The notes: generated from the letters alone by a model not told the origin. A stretch of 64,000 bases of DNA from Chiridota heheva (GCA_020152595.1 JAIGNY010001629.1:461501-525500), one strand, 5' to 3'. Positions 47,772 through 61,098 are shown, counted from the first letter of the stretch. Made by a program: numbers and translations.

Positions 47772-47882
47772 GGCAACAACGGAAACATTTGACGTGGAAG
47801 AAGTCTTCCTGAACCTTGAGGACCTCCCCCTTGCACGGCTTGGCACACTGCTTGCATGGAACAATCTTCTTCTTTTCTTGAT
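47772..47882 (-). CDS. ABLIM: ABLIM-type gene, exon for LIM1 first finger
   Basis: Acceptor TTTATCTTTGTCTTGCAG lies just above 47882 and donor GTAAGT is at 47771-47766. The 111 nt exon starts after the first base of a codon and also ends one base into a codon. It reads (D)QEKKKIVPCKQCAKPC, KGEVLKVQEDFFHVKCFRCC. The CKQC, HVKC and CFRC-C ligands, completed by the Cys at the start of exon 27917..28100, give C-x2-C-x16-H-x2-C-x2-C-x2-C of LIM1. PCKGEV..V is typical of the first LIM domain of ABLIM/UNC-115 proteins. Upstream exons lie at higher coordinates or beyond the window and were not found. Confidence 0.92.
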
Positions 47883-48164
47883 CTGCAAGACAAAGATAAA
47901 AGAGACAAATGAGAATAAGCAATAGTGATGCCCTTTCTGAAGGGTTCTTGAATGAATGTAAGATGCATATAAAATAGATGAAAAACAATGGCACACATTA
48001 TGTAAGAATTTTTCTTCTTATGTTTCACTTTGTGTTTCAATTACATTAAACAAATAAAGATGTCAGGACCGAAATTACATTAGACTAATTGTAATGCACT
48101 TTCCTGCAGCACTTGGTGAAAAACTTTTTAAGTAAAATGTTTTTTCCCATCCCTTACACAAAAA

Positions 48165-48535
48165 CTAGGTTGCCGCAAGCTTGCAATAAGCTAACAATTT
48201 TTAGCTTGTGCAAACTTGCTGTAACCTTGCGGCAAGCTTGCAGCAAGTTAGTATTTGGGACAACTTGCGCAAACTACCAAAAACCTTTCCGCAAGCTTGC
48301 AAAAACTTTCTGCAAGCTTGCGCAAGCTAACAAATATTTTTTGCTAGCTTGCGCAAGCTAATGTTAGTTTGCACAACCTAGCAAGCTTGCATTTGTCCCA
48401 AATACCAGCTAGCTGCAAGCTTGCCGCAAGCTAAAAATTGTTACCTTGTCAAGCTTTTGTCGCAGCTTGTAAAGTTTGTAAGTTTGTCGGAAGCTTGTCG
48501 CAAGCTTGCTGCAAGCTTGCTGCAAGCTAGTTTTT
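48165..48535. repeat. GCAAGCTTGC-rich palindromic array
   Basis: More than 25 occurrences of CAAGCTT/GCAAGCT/AGCTTGC in irregular spacing, many forming the palindrome GCAAGCTTGC. It reads similarly on both strands. Confidence 0.9.
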
Positions 48536-48925
48536 TTAATTTCTGTAAGGGATCAACTAAATAGAAAAACAGCAGTTTACTGTGCATCAGGCAATCCTAT
48601 TAAGCAAGAACAACAGAACATTATTAAAATCTTACAATGTTCACTAACCAAAATTGATAGAAGCATAAATCATGGTAGCAAAGGGTCAGTAATCCTTTTT
48701 CCGTTCTTTTCAAATAGTGCCACAAACTAGACCAACCAATTCCAAGCGGCATTTTTTCATGGTGAATGCAGCAGTAAAAAATTGTGATTTGTTTCACACA
48801 GCAGGACTGACACAAATTTAAGGTTGTGTTTATCAATTTCTGATGCAAAAATATGAACTTAAGGTAATAAACTTTACCATTGTTTGAAGAGCATCTTTTT
48901 GCTAATATTTGTTGTTGAAAAAGCA
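48520..48925 (+). repeat. Local duplication, copy 1
   Basis: Nearly identical to 48942-49530 from GCAAGCTAGTTTTTTTAATT to TTGTTGTTGAAAAAGCAA, but lacks about 180 bp present in copy 2 at 49164-49343. Confidence 0.95.
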
Positions 48926-48941
48926 AGCTGCAAGCTTGCTG

Positions 48942-49530
48942 CAAGCTAGTTTTTTTAATTTCTGTAAGGGATCAACTAAATAGAAAAACAGCAGTTTACT
49001 GTGCATCAGGCAATCCTATTAAGCAAGAACAACAGAACATTATTAAAATCTTACAATGTTCACTAACCAAAATTGGATAGAAGCATAAATCATGGTAGCA
49101 AAGGGTCAGTAATCCTTTTTTCCGTTCTTTTCAAATAGTGCCACAAAGTAGACCAACCAATCAACTATTGAACGAGATAATCACATTCATCATAAAAGTA
49201 TTAACCCCTCACAACTGGTTTATCTGATCAACTATGCATCATATTCAGAAAAATTAAGTATCTTTCTGATGAAATTGCTGCATAGTATGCGCTCAATTTC
49301 TTCATCAATATAAAAATCAAAGTTTGTAACATAAAATCCAATCCCAAGCGGCATTTTTTCATGGTGAATGCAGCAGTAAAAAATTGTGATTTGTTTCACA
49401 CAGCAGGACTGACACAAATTTATGGTTGTGTTTATCAATTTCTGATGCAAAAATATGAACTTAAGGTAATAAACTTTACCATTGTTTGAAGAGCATCTTT
49501 TTGCTAATATTTGTTGTTGAAAAAGCAACG
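48942..49530 (+). repeat. Local duplication, copy 2 with extra 180 bp
   Basis: Differs from copy 1 by a few bases and by the extra block at about 49164-49343. The block edges share CCAAT (CCAACCAAT at 49155 and AATCCAATCCC at 49336). That microhomology fits deletion from copy 1 rather than a transposon insertion in copy 2. Confidence 0.95.
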
Positions 49531-49534
49531 AATC

Positions 49535-51395
49535 TCAGATTACCTTTGGGCATGCAAGGTGAAAAATTAAGAAGAAATTTTTGGCGATAAATTTATTGAT
49601 GGGTTAGTGAAGCATTCGGAGATGGACAGTACAGTCATTGTGCTACAGGTAAGGTTAATTTGCTGTTAGTGCGGATCAGTATTTAATGACTATCTACTTC
49701 TCTCTAATTGGTTTTCTATACCGTTAATGACGGTGTTATTTGCCAATTTCCATGCATACAAAAGCAAATGCTTCTCTCACTGCATCTCTCAATTGCTCTA
49801 TTTTCTCCAAGAAAAACAATTACGCTGTCACCTGACCAGCTTTGACAAAATCATGTCTAGAAAGTAGGTCTAGGTATATATACAGTATTTCCATCTTGGG
49901 AAATTGCTCATTTATCCTTTTAAAAGTAATAGAATATTTTTTTTCTATTTAATCTTCTCAAAAACCTTTAAAAGTCTATTTAAAAAAATCAACATATTGT
50001 CATACAACGTTGATAGAGGAAAAGGAGATGCAAAAATGTAACAATTACCTGTTGTCCAACTCTCATTTTTGAAACAACAACTTTTAACTTAATTGTGTTT
50101 GTTGGCTTCTTTGCATGTAAATTACGGACACGCAAGTAAAAATACCAAAATAACCTTTAAAAACACCTGCATTCCAGCAAATCGATCGATGCACAATTTT
50201 GTATTACCACGTGCAGTGCAGCAACAATTAACCCAAAGAGCTTTCTCTTTTAGAGAGTAATTATGTCACATGTCAGTTGTTGTTGACAGGTTGTCGTTCT
50301 AATGTGTCTAAAAATACTGTACTGCACCTTCATTTTTGCAACAACAAGCACAAATTTTCAGATGAAGACCCTTGCAGGCTAATATGCAATCAAGATATAT
50401 GGAAGGCATGCAGACACTTCCACATGCTAAGATACATTTGTTTAAATCAGCATATTTGCAAACAATAACTTTTTAATTTGAAGGAATGCAATTTGGTAGA
50501 CAGTTTGGGTATATGTTCATACCGTGTACAATCACCTGCAGCAATGCCCAAAACTACTGAGTGTTCAGTTTAACACCTGCGCTTCATCTGTTGTTCAATT
50601 TGGGGTGGTAAGTGAGGCTTTGTTATTTGTTATAGAGAGAACTTTATTATTCAAAGGCAACAATATAATGTCCAGCACTGGATGCTTTTGGGACGTTAAA
50701 CCTTGCTATGCTATATATAAACGGGAGTGTGCAGCCCATAGCTCCACAAACGTGTTCAAAATCAAACGTCAAATGTAAGTACCTTTCCAATGAAATAAAG
50801 ATTTACAACAGTCAACATACATCAACCTTATAAGTTAAACTTACAAAGTAACTAGAATATTAGCACTCTCCAAGCGCACACCCGATCTGCCCTGTTGCAA
50901 TTCCAACATGCGTAGAAGTTATTTGATCCCCATATAATCTACCTCTGAAATCCTAGGCACCAAGATTCCTCCCCAAGTTTTGATCTGTAATGAACATTTG
51001 CAATCTGAACACTTAAAGATTACCTTCTGACTGGATTTCTTCCAAGGCCATACCATTATTTTCAGTTTTATTCAAGTGAAGCATCATTGTTTGAGTGCTA
51101 TTCAGCCAGGATTCACATTCCATCTTTTTCCATTCATAGCAGAGACCAATTGTACTGTATCATTTTCATTGATTCCAGAGAACACTTGATGTAATTTCAC
51201 ATTCCATCATTTTCTATTCATGGCAGAAACCAATGTACTGTATCATTTTCATTGATTCTAGAGAGCACTTGATGTAAGTCTCTTTGAGTCTAGAAAATTG
51301 ATTGTTTGGATCTTCATTCAGAGCACAAAGTCATTGTTCAGTACATTCTATATTTGAAGAGTTTCAACTAAGTCATGACAGATTTCATCCTAATC
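49535..51395. other. No recognised feature
   Basis: AT-rich DNA. Two related segments (about 51118 and 51200) share CACATTCCATC-like, TGTACTGTATCATTTTCATT and AGCACTTGATGTAA-like blocks. No exon is recognised. Confidence 0.5.
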
Positions 51396-51399
51396 ATCT

Positions 51400-51935
51400 C
51401 CACCCCTTAATTTCTGCCCCTCCCCTGTTCCAATTAGTTCAAAATCTTAATCACGTCTCCATGAAACAGTGACAAAACCACACACCAAATTTAATCAAAA
51501 TCCAATCATCAGTTCTGGAGATATGATGATGACAGGCAAACAAACAGAGGCAAAAGCATGACCTCACCCCCCATTTTCACCCTTCACTGGTTCTAATGTC
51601 TCAAATTTTAATTACTTCTTCCTAAAGCAGTAACAAACCCACATACCAAATTTAATCCAAATCCAATTATCACTTCTTGAGATATCTTGATGACAGGCCA
51701 ACATACAAACAGGGCAAAACATGTCCCGTCCCCACCCCCATTTGTACCTTTCCCCCGTTCCAATGTCTCAAATTGTTATCACTTCTTCCTTTAACCAGTA
51801 ACAAAACCACACAACAAATTTGATCCAAATCCAGTCATCAGTTCTTGAGATATCTTGATGACAAACAAACAAACAAATTTAGAGACGAAAACATAACCTC
51901 CATCCAACTTCGTTGGCAGAGGTCATTATTTGGAA
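51400..51935 (+). repeat. Three-unit dispersed-type repeat, about 155-160 bp units
   Basis: GTTC.AATGTCTCAAATT, CACTTCTTCC, AGTAACAAAACCACA, CCAAATTTAATCCAAATCC and TCTTGAGATATCTTGATGAC recur three times. The end reads TTCGTTGGCAGAGGT, a motif familiar from animal repeats of this style. Confidence 0.8.
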
Positions 51936-51939
51936 GTGC

Positions 51940-53035
51940 CTTCAAATGCACTGTGCTGACCATTAATCTTAAAGGCCAGATATCATGTTAATATGGACAT
52001 TAATATGCAATAAAAGTCAACGTTTCTAATTGGTCATACACTAATACAGACAACCTATCAATAACAGCAGGGAAGTGACTAGCACACTGTACATGAACAC
52101 TCAATGCGTACAGTACATACCAATTAAGAAACAATCCGCGACCGCGGACGTGACATGATGGATATAAACATCGCAATTTCACTAAGATGAGATTCCCTCT
52201 TACTTTTTTTTGTTTAAGCTCTAACAGTTCAAAATTTAAAATTTACTTTGAAAAAGGGATTATACAGTGTAGTTAAAACTTCATATTTTGGGGAGAAAAT
52301 TTATCACAATTATATGCAAATAAAATGATACTTGTTACTATGATTATATGTACTTCCTACTTGTCCCACCTCCTCCCATCATGTATCTAAACAAAAGCTG
52401 TCCTACAGTATAATCACACTGTCTCACATCAGTCTTTCTGTAAAAAGTGAATCATTCTCTCCATCCACTGCTAAATAACGATTCATTCATTCAAGTTTGT
52501 CAGATACTTTACTGTAATAAATAATTTCCATTTTCACAACACGTTTAAACGTTACCAATTTCATTAAATTTTCTTTTCCCGCCAGACATACGATGACATA
52601 ATTTGATTTAAACCTCAAAGTTGTTATTGAATATGGCTTCTTATTAGCAAGTTTCTTTGAAATAAGAGGCGGTCATCTTGGCTTCATTAAAAACTAAGGT
52701 TATAAGTGTTTATAACTAAAACCCTGCCAATGAACTCCCAGCAATCTATCTTAAACCTCATACTTGAGAGGGTCAACCTGTAGCTTCAAAGGATTTTGAA
52801 ATTACATGTAAGATCTTTTTTGAGTCATTGGTTATTTTCCAAAAACAATATCTTGACTTTTAATTGATGTGTAATGATGTATGAAATGGTTAGTGAACAA
52901 GGGTGAGTCAGATAAAGGATGAATGCAGAAACATTTCAATTTTAAAACCTGATGGTTAACATAATCAGTTAACGCTCCTGCAGTGCAATACTGTAAACAT
53001 GTACCGTAGCTCAATGGGCATGTGCAATTTACTAC
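51940..53035. other. No recognised feature
   Basis: Contains a CCGCGACCGCGG palindrome-like site at 52136-52147. No gene is evident. Confidence 0.5.
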
Positions 53036-53041
53036 ATCATA

Positions 53042-53105
53042 AGGGGAGGGGTGGGTGAGAGGAGGGGGAGGGGGAGGGGTGGGGGAGGGAGTGGGTGGGG
53101 GTGTG
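53042..53105 (+). repeat. G-rich simple repeat
   Basis: About 60 bases of GGGGAGGGG/GGGTGGGG on the + strand, similar to 34995-35086. Confidence 0.85.
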
Positions 53106-53930
53106 TGACCCTGTCAAACCTCGGCTATGCTCATGGTTTTATGCTCACTATGCAATTGATCAAACAACATCTTATTGTATTTTGTATGTGCCCTTTGCAG
53201 AAATTTCATCATAAAGTGACTGTTAATGGACAACCTCCGCTAATCTTCCTCATAATCAAATTTTCAAGATCTTATAATTACACTATACATTGATATGCAT
53301 GGAATACTAGGTTTACCAAGCTTTTCACCTTATCTTCCATTAATAATTGTTTTTGTTGATCTTTTTAAAGTTTAGTTTAGTATAATTAGAAACACACTTT
53401 TTCTGTAATCAATTTATCACCTAATCTTGTAACTTATTTTGTAAACGTTACACCTAACCTATAGTACTAAAAGCATGACAAATGTTCAAAATGAAGAATA
53501 TGGAAATTCAACATTACACAGTAGGCGATAAACCCAGGGAGCAGCTAATGTCACTGCTATCTGATAAAACCCGGACTGAAAACACTTAAAGCAGTTTGTT
53601 GTATCCCAGACAACCATGAGAATAAGTCCTCAGGGACAGAGGAAACAATTAACAACCTTGCTAATTTCATCTTGATGGAAACTGCTGAGCACTGTGCCTC
53701 ATCACGGAAAACATCAAGGGCACTATATGTCTCAAGAATAATTCTCAAAAAGACAGTCACATTAGAGACAACTGGAAAAAGCATGAAACAAAAAGAATTT
53801 GCCACATTCATATAAATAGACACATAGGCATACTTTTCACCAGGGTCCTTTTTGATGTTTCATATGCCATCGGCAGCTTACAGCGTGTTTCACATACAAG
53901 TGTGTTTAAGGTCTATGGTATGCAGCAATT
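53106..53930. other. No recognised feature
   Basis: AT-rich DNA without recognisable coding or repeat structure. Confidence 0.5.
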
Positions 53931-53934
53931 TCTA

Positions 53935-54840
53935 CATTGGTTCAAACCAGAAGCAAAAGGTTTTGTGGATCCAATGCTTTTGTTTTTCATAAGTTTAATG
54001 GTTTGCAAAATTTGTATTAACTGTCATGTATGTCATCGCATATCATACGGAAATATTTGTTCCATGATATTTATTTATAGGCCACGCCCATAATGTAGAT
54101 CAATACAAATGTTGACGACATTAGCGTTTGCAACAACATTATCATAGCAAGTATGATGCAAAAACGGTTTCTCATTTAGCCTATTTCAAGAATTTTTCAG
54201 TAAGCCCCGCCTACTCATTAATGTTCATGACATCACTATCACAACACTAGAACATATGTACAGACCATGACCCATCTGTCTACCACATATAGCATAAACC
54301 TGATATATACTTAATGAGATAGAGTATTGTGTTTAAATCATTGCGCCACACCCACCATGCATATTAATGCCATTTGTTCATAACATAAGCATGTACACAA
54401 TAACCATGCCCAGTATAACACAAAACAGACATTGCTCATTAAACCCTTTTTTTTTTTTAATTTTCGCTTTAAGCCTCACCCACTTATTAATATGCATGAA
54501 ATCAACACAAAAAAATAGGGCACATCTGCAGATCATGAGCTATCTGTGTACCACACATGACATGAATCCAGTTCATAGTTTTTGAGATATCATGTTTACA
54601 AGCTTTTTGTTTACAAAATCATATTAAGCCCCGCCCACTATGCATATTAATGATATTCAACGTTTTTACTTCCTGAACATGAATACACCAGCTAACATTA
54701 TAATTACACCACATTTGAAACAAAACAGACATGCGGTTGTTAAATATGAACATTTCCAGAATTTTACATTAAGCCCCGCCTACTCATTAATATGCATGAC
54801 ATCACCCTCAAAAACAATAGGGCTTATCTACTACCATGCG
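53935..54840 (+). repeat. Dispersed AAGCCCCGCC repeat, copy 2
   Basis: Collinear with 22390-23400. It has the leader GCAAAATTTGTATTAACTGT at about 54006, then six units beginning GGCCACGCCC (54081), AAGCCCCGCC (54203), GCGCCACACCC, AAGCCTCACCC, AAGCCCCGCCC and AAGCCCCGCC. Confidence 0.85.
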
Positions 54841-55017
54841 CATGTATGAATTAAATCACATACACGGGTAATGATTCATGTAAAGTGAGGATCCATAAGT
54901 GACAAAGCAGTGATTTGCATAGAGGGGATATTTCCATTACAAAGACCAATGAGGTGATTTAGCAGAGACATGGATCCCTGGGGGTTTATAGTAATCACAG
55001 CCCCACCAATATTTTTA

Positions 55018-55357
55018 CCGTATATTCTCTAATAAAGGCCCCCGGGGCGTTGCATTTGGAAAACAGGGGGGCGTTTATTCAAGGGTAAAGTATGAAGAAA
55101 AAATTGTAACTTACAAAAGAACAGCAATTCCTTTTAGGCCTATGGTATTAGTTTCTTCAAGCGATTTTTGTGTTTTTAGCATTATGCATGGATTATTAAT
55201 GGAATATACTCTTTGCATATTTTCTGCTTGGTTACGTTCGACTTACAGCCTTTTCAAGTCACATTCGGTAAGTTAAACGTACGTTATTACATCCTAAAAG
55301 TATGAAAAATGACGGGGGGCGTTTATTAGAGGGGGGCGTTTATTAGAGAAAATACGG
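55018..55357. mobile_element. TA-flanked MITE
   Basis: The left end CCGTATATTCTCTAATAAA matches the reverse complement of the right end TTTATTAGAGAAAATACGG, with flanking TA at 55016-55017 and 55358-55359. The TA target and length fit Tc1/mariner-derived MITEs. A GGGGGGCGTTTATTAGA motif is repeated next to the right end. Confidence 0.78.
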
Positions 55358-55364
55358 TAGTTGG

Positions 55365-57060
55365 TAAAAATGGCAAAACAAAAACAAGTGGGTGAAAAGT
55401 TGATCAAATCACAAAAGTAAAAGACTGTTATGTTATGCTGTTCAGGAAGAACATCATATAAGAAAGCTCGCCATAATTAAAATACTTTAAAGGTACAGTA
55501 TATGGACATGCAGGTAGAGGCAAGATTAGCTAAATTGATTTGAAATGCCCTAAAAAAACATGAAGTAGAAAGCAATTAATTTTATCAAAATCAGATACAA
55601 ATTGCACATTTTATAGCTTTTTGTGCAATTATGCCAAGTTTTTTTTTATTCTTGTGATGTAGGAATGATTTTTATTCTCTTATGTAAATCCATTGTTGAT
55701 AATCCTCTGCCATTTCACTTGGAAAAAGTGAAGATAATTCTAATGAAGAGGATTTCATTTTTACCACACCCCCAACTACTTTCAAGCTGGAGAAGGCATT
55801 TTGAACATTTTTAAGGTCTGAAATTGAGGGAAGAAATACGAAGAGAAACAATGGCATTTTGGGGCAAATTTTCCTGTTCATACATCACATTTTTTTCTTC
55901 AATAAATTAAAGAAATGATCAAACTTTGATTACTCTTAACTTGAAAAACTACACATGCTATGCTCAAAGACCAATAAAGTCAGAATTTAATGGTCTTTTC
56001 AATCAGTGGTTGAACAGAAAACATTAGTACCTGTTCATATACCTTTACATTGAGTATAACTTTACATGTTATTCAATAACTATTTTCTCTAAATCAATCT
56101 ATCAGCAATTTTCTTTAAATCTGTGTTTTTGTTTTCAACTGATCCAAATTGAGTATGACTGCATGTTTCTTTGCACAGTACCTCCTTTCATCAAACAAGT
56201 CTTAACAGCACTACATGTATATACCAAAAAAAACTTTATTTGGTATAATCATAGTGAACAAAATATCATTCCAGTGAAGGAATTATGAATGTGCACTGCA
56301 ACCTAGCTTTCATGCTTCACTATACAATAATCCATAGCACTGCATGCTAAAAGAAAATCTCATTTCCGAAGGACACAAGACAGAGTCTTCCCAGGAAACA
56401 TTAATCCCTGATTATCTTTATCAACGTTAAAACTAACCCTCATAGCTTACCTGAGCTTTTCAACATTTCACCTGTTGTATTTAAAGCTCCATTACAGCCC
56501 TGTCTTAGATCAATTAACCATTAGTGGTGAAATCAATATCCTTCCTGTGTATACATTTCTGAAATTGAAGGGTGATAAAAATTTGTCGTTTGGGAAGTGC
56601 ATGAGGAGAATGACAAGCGGGTTTGCTTTGAAAGATCGTAAATACTAATTTAAAGGTGGACCGCGGATGAAATAAACCTCTCAGAGATTTTATTTGTCCA
56701 GAAGTGCATGACTGATGTGTGAAGAAATTTTCAACACTAATTTAAATGTTTTGCGTGTTTATAACATTAAATCAATGTTTGTAGTTAACAATCGAGGTAG
56801 TTTCATTTTACAACATGATATAACTACAGAAACTTCAATTTATTTGAAATGAAACTCAAACACTAGATTTATTTCTCTAGGCTTTTGAATAATTTCTTCG
56901 TATATGCTTTTTTTTATTCCCTGGTTTGTAGAAGGAAAAAAAATCAAAATTGTGACAAACAAGCAGGTAACAGCACTTATACGGCACATGTTATTTGGGA
57001 AAATAGTGGCATGTACAGTGCTGTAGCATGGTGTGAAACTGCTGAACTGCTGTTATTCTG
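55365..57060. other. No recognised feature
   Basis: AT-rich DNA with short A/T runs. No exon or element is recognised. Confidence 0.5.
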
Positions 57061-57076
57061 TTAAATCTGCATTATG

Positions 57077-57710
<634 letters not shown>

Positions 57711-57862
57711 CACCAGGTGCTGTAAAAAAACAAAATGATACAAGAATAGTCTGAAATAAGTTTTGTACAAGAGAATGTGTAAGAGATACAATTAATGTAA
57801 TAAGCACAGGTAAAGGTGAAGTGAAGCCAATTCATTGAAAAGTATGTAAATTAAATTGTCAA

Positions 57863-58255
57863 TTAATAAATAAAATATTCTTTTCTGCATTGTGAGCATG
57901 TTATTAGGTAGATAAGCCAAGATGATTTACAGTTGATATGTGTTGTGATAGGGAATTCTTGATCTGTGTGTGTGCTTTTGAATTTGTTTGTCTCGTGTAT
58001 GTGCTTGTGTAACATACACCTCTTAGATTTACACGGGAAGAAACAGGAGGGGTCCTGATTGTTTGTGTCATGTTTGGTGGTTGAGGGTTCCTTCGCCCTT
58101 ACGAGTAAGGTCTCGCCGGGAACTGGGACGTCTGAAAGCAGCCATGGGAAATCTGGGAATACTGATTTAAGTTCAGTGGAATTTTGTAATAGTTGGGAGC
58201 ATTTATGTAACTTATTGAAGAGGCGAGCAAAAATTGCAGACCAATAACTCCTCAT
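57863..58255 (-). mobile_element. Penelope-like element fragment (linker to GIY-YIG start)
   Basis: One open frame of 130 codons on the minus strand contains LLVRAKEPSTT, then CFFPCKSKRCMLHKHIHE, then FKSTHTDQEFPI and WLIYLITCSQCRKEYFIY before the stop. The series 'LVRAK - PC..RC - F.S...F.I - IYLITC..C...Y' is the region just before and into the GIY-YIG endonuclease of Penelope-like retroelements. The reverse transcriptase and the rest of the nuclease are missing. It lies about 150 bp from the end of the (TA)n block. Confidence 0.8.
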
Positions 58256-58259
58256 TAAT

Positions 58260-60860
58260 TTTGTTTTTGTTTTTCTTCCTTCTCAATATATGAGCTTTTT
58301 TAAATATGGCTTTTAGTTTTAACTTTAAAGGAAGTGTACACTATTTTTCAAACACTTTTCAAGCAATCAATCATTCAAATCAATTGTTGCAGTTATTACT
58401 TAATTTTATTAAAAACCTTGGTTATACACTGCATATCTAATCTCCTGCAGTGCCTTTACACAGCAAACTAAGGTTCACCTAAGGCTAAGACATATCCCTT
58501 CCTATAATTTTGTCAATGATTTCTTTTTTGTAAAGGAAAAATCCGATCCGGCCAGATTAAAAAAATTGGATTCGGTGCATTCCTAGTATCCCCAATACGA
58601 AACATTACAATCAAATAAGATATATTAACTCTCCTTCTATCTTTCAGATATTTGTGCCTCTGATGACAAGTTAATTACATTTCTATCTTTAACCTCCCAA
58701 GAACTTTTGAAGTGCATGTAACATTCAGCAATAAAAAGTAAAGACCATTTAACGAGTAATGCGGGAAGGCGTTCTCTATGCAGGATGTGACGGCACTTCT
58801 GGAACATTTACAGGACAATGACATGCACAAATGTAATTAATGACCCAGAAGCCCAGATAAGAATTTGAACATTTTTACAAAATACTAGAAGTGCAGTAAC
58901 ATCTAACATGGATACTGGTTGGATGACAGGAAAATGATTGGCAAGATTTTATCACTTGAACCACAGTATGTTTTTGAAACATAAAATGATTTCAAAGTTT
59001 TGTCAAAAACTGGACCTTTTTTCTCTACTTTTCAGAAATAAATCCGTAAAACTTTTAAATTGCTTCCCAATATATATAGTAAACATACATCCATGCACAT
59101 CACTCAAAAATTGTAGACAGCTACTTGAAACAGGGAGTTGTCATATAAAACAAAAAATGATAACACCCTGATTGCAATGACATTATTTTTTAACCACAAT
59201 ATAGACTTATGCTTCTTGCACAAACACCACCCTAAAGACTGCATGCATGATGATATATTACAGTGGGTGGATTTTCAACAGATGGTAAAATACCAAATAG
59301 AGTGCCATATCATCATACACACTTATTGAGCCAAAGAAATCTGCCTTTAACGATTAGATGGAACATAGGAAACATTCAAGTGACACGTCTTCAAAGATGT
59401 TAAACATTAATAAACTACAACATAGCTCATAGAATCATCAGCCATATTGTATATTGTTTGTATAGATATACAAAATAAAATAAAAACTAAATACAAAAAA
59501 TAAATATGATAAATTTATAACAATTTTGGGAAATGTTGGGAAAAAGTCAGACATAATATGAATTGTATCAAATAAATCAACAGAACTTATAACTTTCAGA
59601 GTTGATCATGTCTTTAATTTTCTTCTTTTTTTTTACTCCACACATTAAAGGTTACTCTGTTAATGATCAAATGTTATACACTTAAATGACATGCGGACGA
59701 CGGAACGGAACGTCTGATGTACTTTGATCTCTTATTGCCATGGTAACAATTTACCACAGGCCTCATAAATGCTTCATCAGATGCACATGGAATTCCCAAA
59801 AAGCCTTTAAAATACATTATAAACTAAAGAGGCTGATGAATGGCAATATTGGTATTTTTGTAAAATCATCATTGTCAATCTAAGATGTATGATCCTCAAT
59901 TGCCAAATTTAAGACAGAAAATGTTATTATGTGCAATAAAAGCCAAACGTAAAATTCCATGTCCACTTTCACAGTATGCTGAATAAACCCATGGGTACAG
60001 TAAAGTTGCCTAAAATACTACACATATACTGCTTTAGGCTCTATTGGTCGGATTGAGTTTAAAGTAACTCACCCAGGAAGTAGATGTTATTTCATAATAT
60101 ATACATTCAACTTTCTGTACCCAACCTGGATAAGCTGTAGGTCAGGTTGGCCACATAATTACTAATAGGGATACTGTTCATGTAATGTTCACACTTCTAG
60201 AACAAATTCTAAGACAAAACCCTTGAACAAATAAGCTCTGTAATTGCTTTCACATCAATTGCACCAAAAATAACTTCAATTTATCAAATAACATTTTCCC
60301 CCAAAAGACATAAACAACTGGACCAAATTACACCTACTGTAGCTTGCCAAATTGCTATTTTCAATTAATCTAATATACATTTCTGTCCTACCGGGAGTTT
60401 ACATTTCCAACTTCTTCATCTTTTTATAATCATCTATGGTAGCTTTTCCTTTTTCAAGACATTGACATTTTCTCTACACCAGAAAAAATCCTCTTATTTT
60501 TTAAACACAAGAAAGTTTTCAAGTCCTGAATCCCTAGGATACCTTAAGCATATTCTCAACCAGATAAAAGAAATGTTGAATAAGAAATGACACCTTAATA
60601 TACAAATGCTAAGACTCATAAAATTTGAGTCATTTGATACAAAGGAATTGCTTAAATTCAACATGGAGGTAGCCTGCATAGATTTAATATGGAATGAATT
60701 GGTACATTTAGACTTGCTATCTCGGTGCATGTTATTTCTCTTTATGTACATCAAACCTAGGGTGTTCAAGCCTCTTTTAAGTTTTTGTGATTGGAGTATT
60801 TCAACAAAAAAAAAAAAAATTGATTTTGTTTCCAGTTGCACAGGACTATGAGATGCAATT
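58260..60860. other. No recognised feature
   Basis: AT-rich DNA. The 140-codon minus frame at 60494-60916 shows no known domain and overlaps the repeat at 60868. Confidence 0.5.
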
Positions 60861-60867
60861 TCAAGAT

Positions 60868-61065
60868 TTAACATTAAGCCCCGCCTACTTATTAATATGC
60901 ATGACTTCAAAACCAAAAAAATAGGGCACTTCTACGGACCATGGGCTTTCTGTGTACCACATATGATATGAATCCAGCGTATGGATCTTGAGATACCGTG
61001 TTTAAAAGCTAGCGTCACACACATACATACACACACCCACATAAATACATACATACACACACACG
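60868..61065 (+). repeat. Dispersed AAGCCCCGCC repeat, single unit, plus (ACAC/ATAC) tail
   Basis: TTAAGCCCCGCCTACTTATT, ATATGCATGAC, ATAGGGCACTTCTACGGACC and GAGATACCGTGTTTA match the last unit of 22390-23400. A CACACATACATA-type tail (61015-61065) follows, as expected of a LINE- or SINE-type 3' end. Confidence 0.8.
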
Positions 61066-61098
61066 CCATCATGACCACATAGGTGCCCAATGTTAATC

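Noticed and set aside
60494..60916. 140-codon minus-strand frame
   Set aside because: No recognisable motif, and it runs into the dispersed repeat at 60868.
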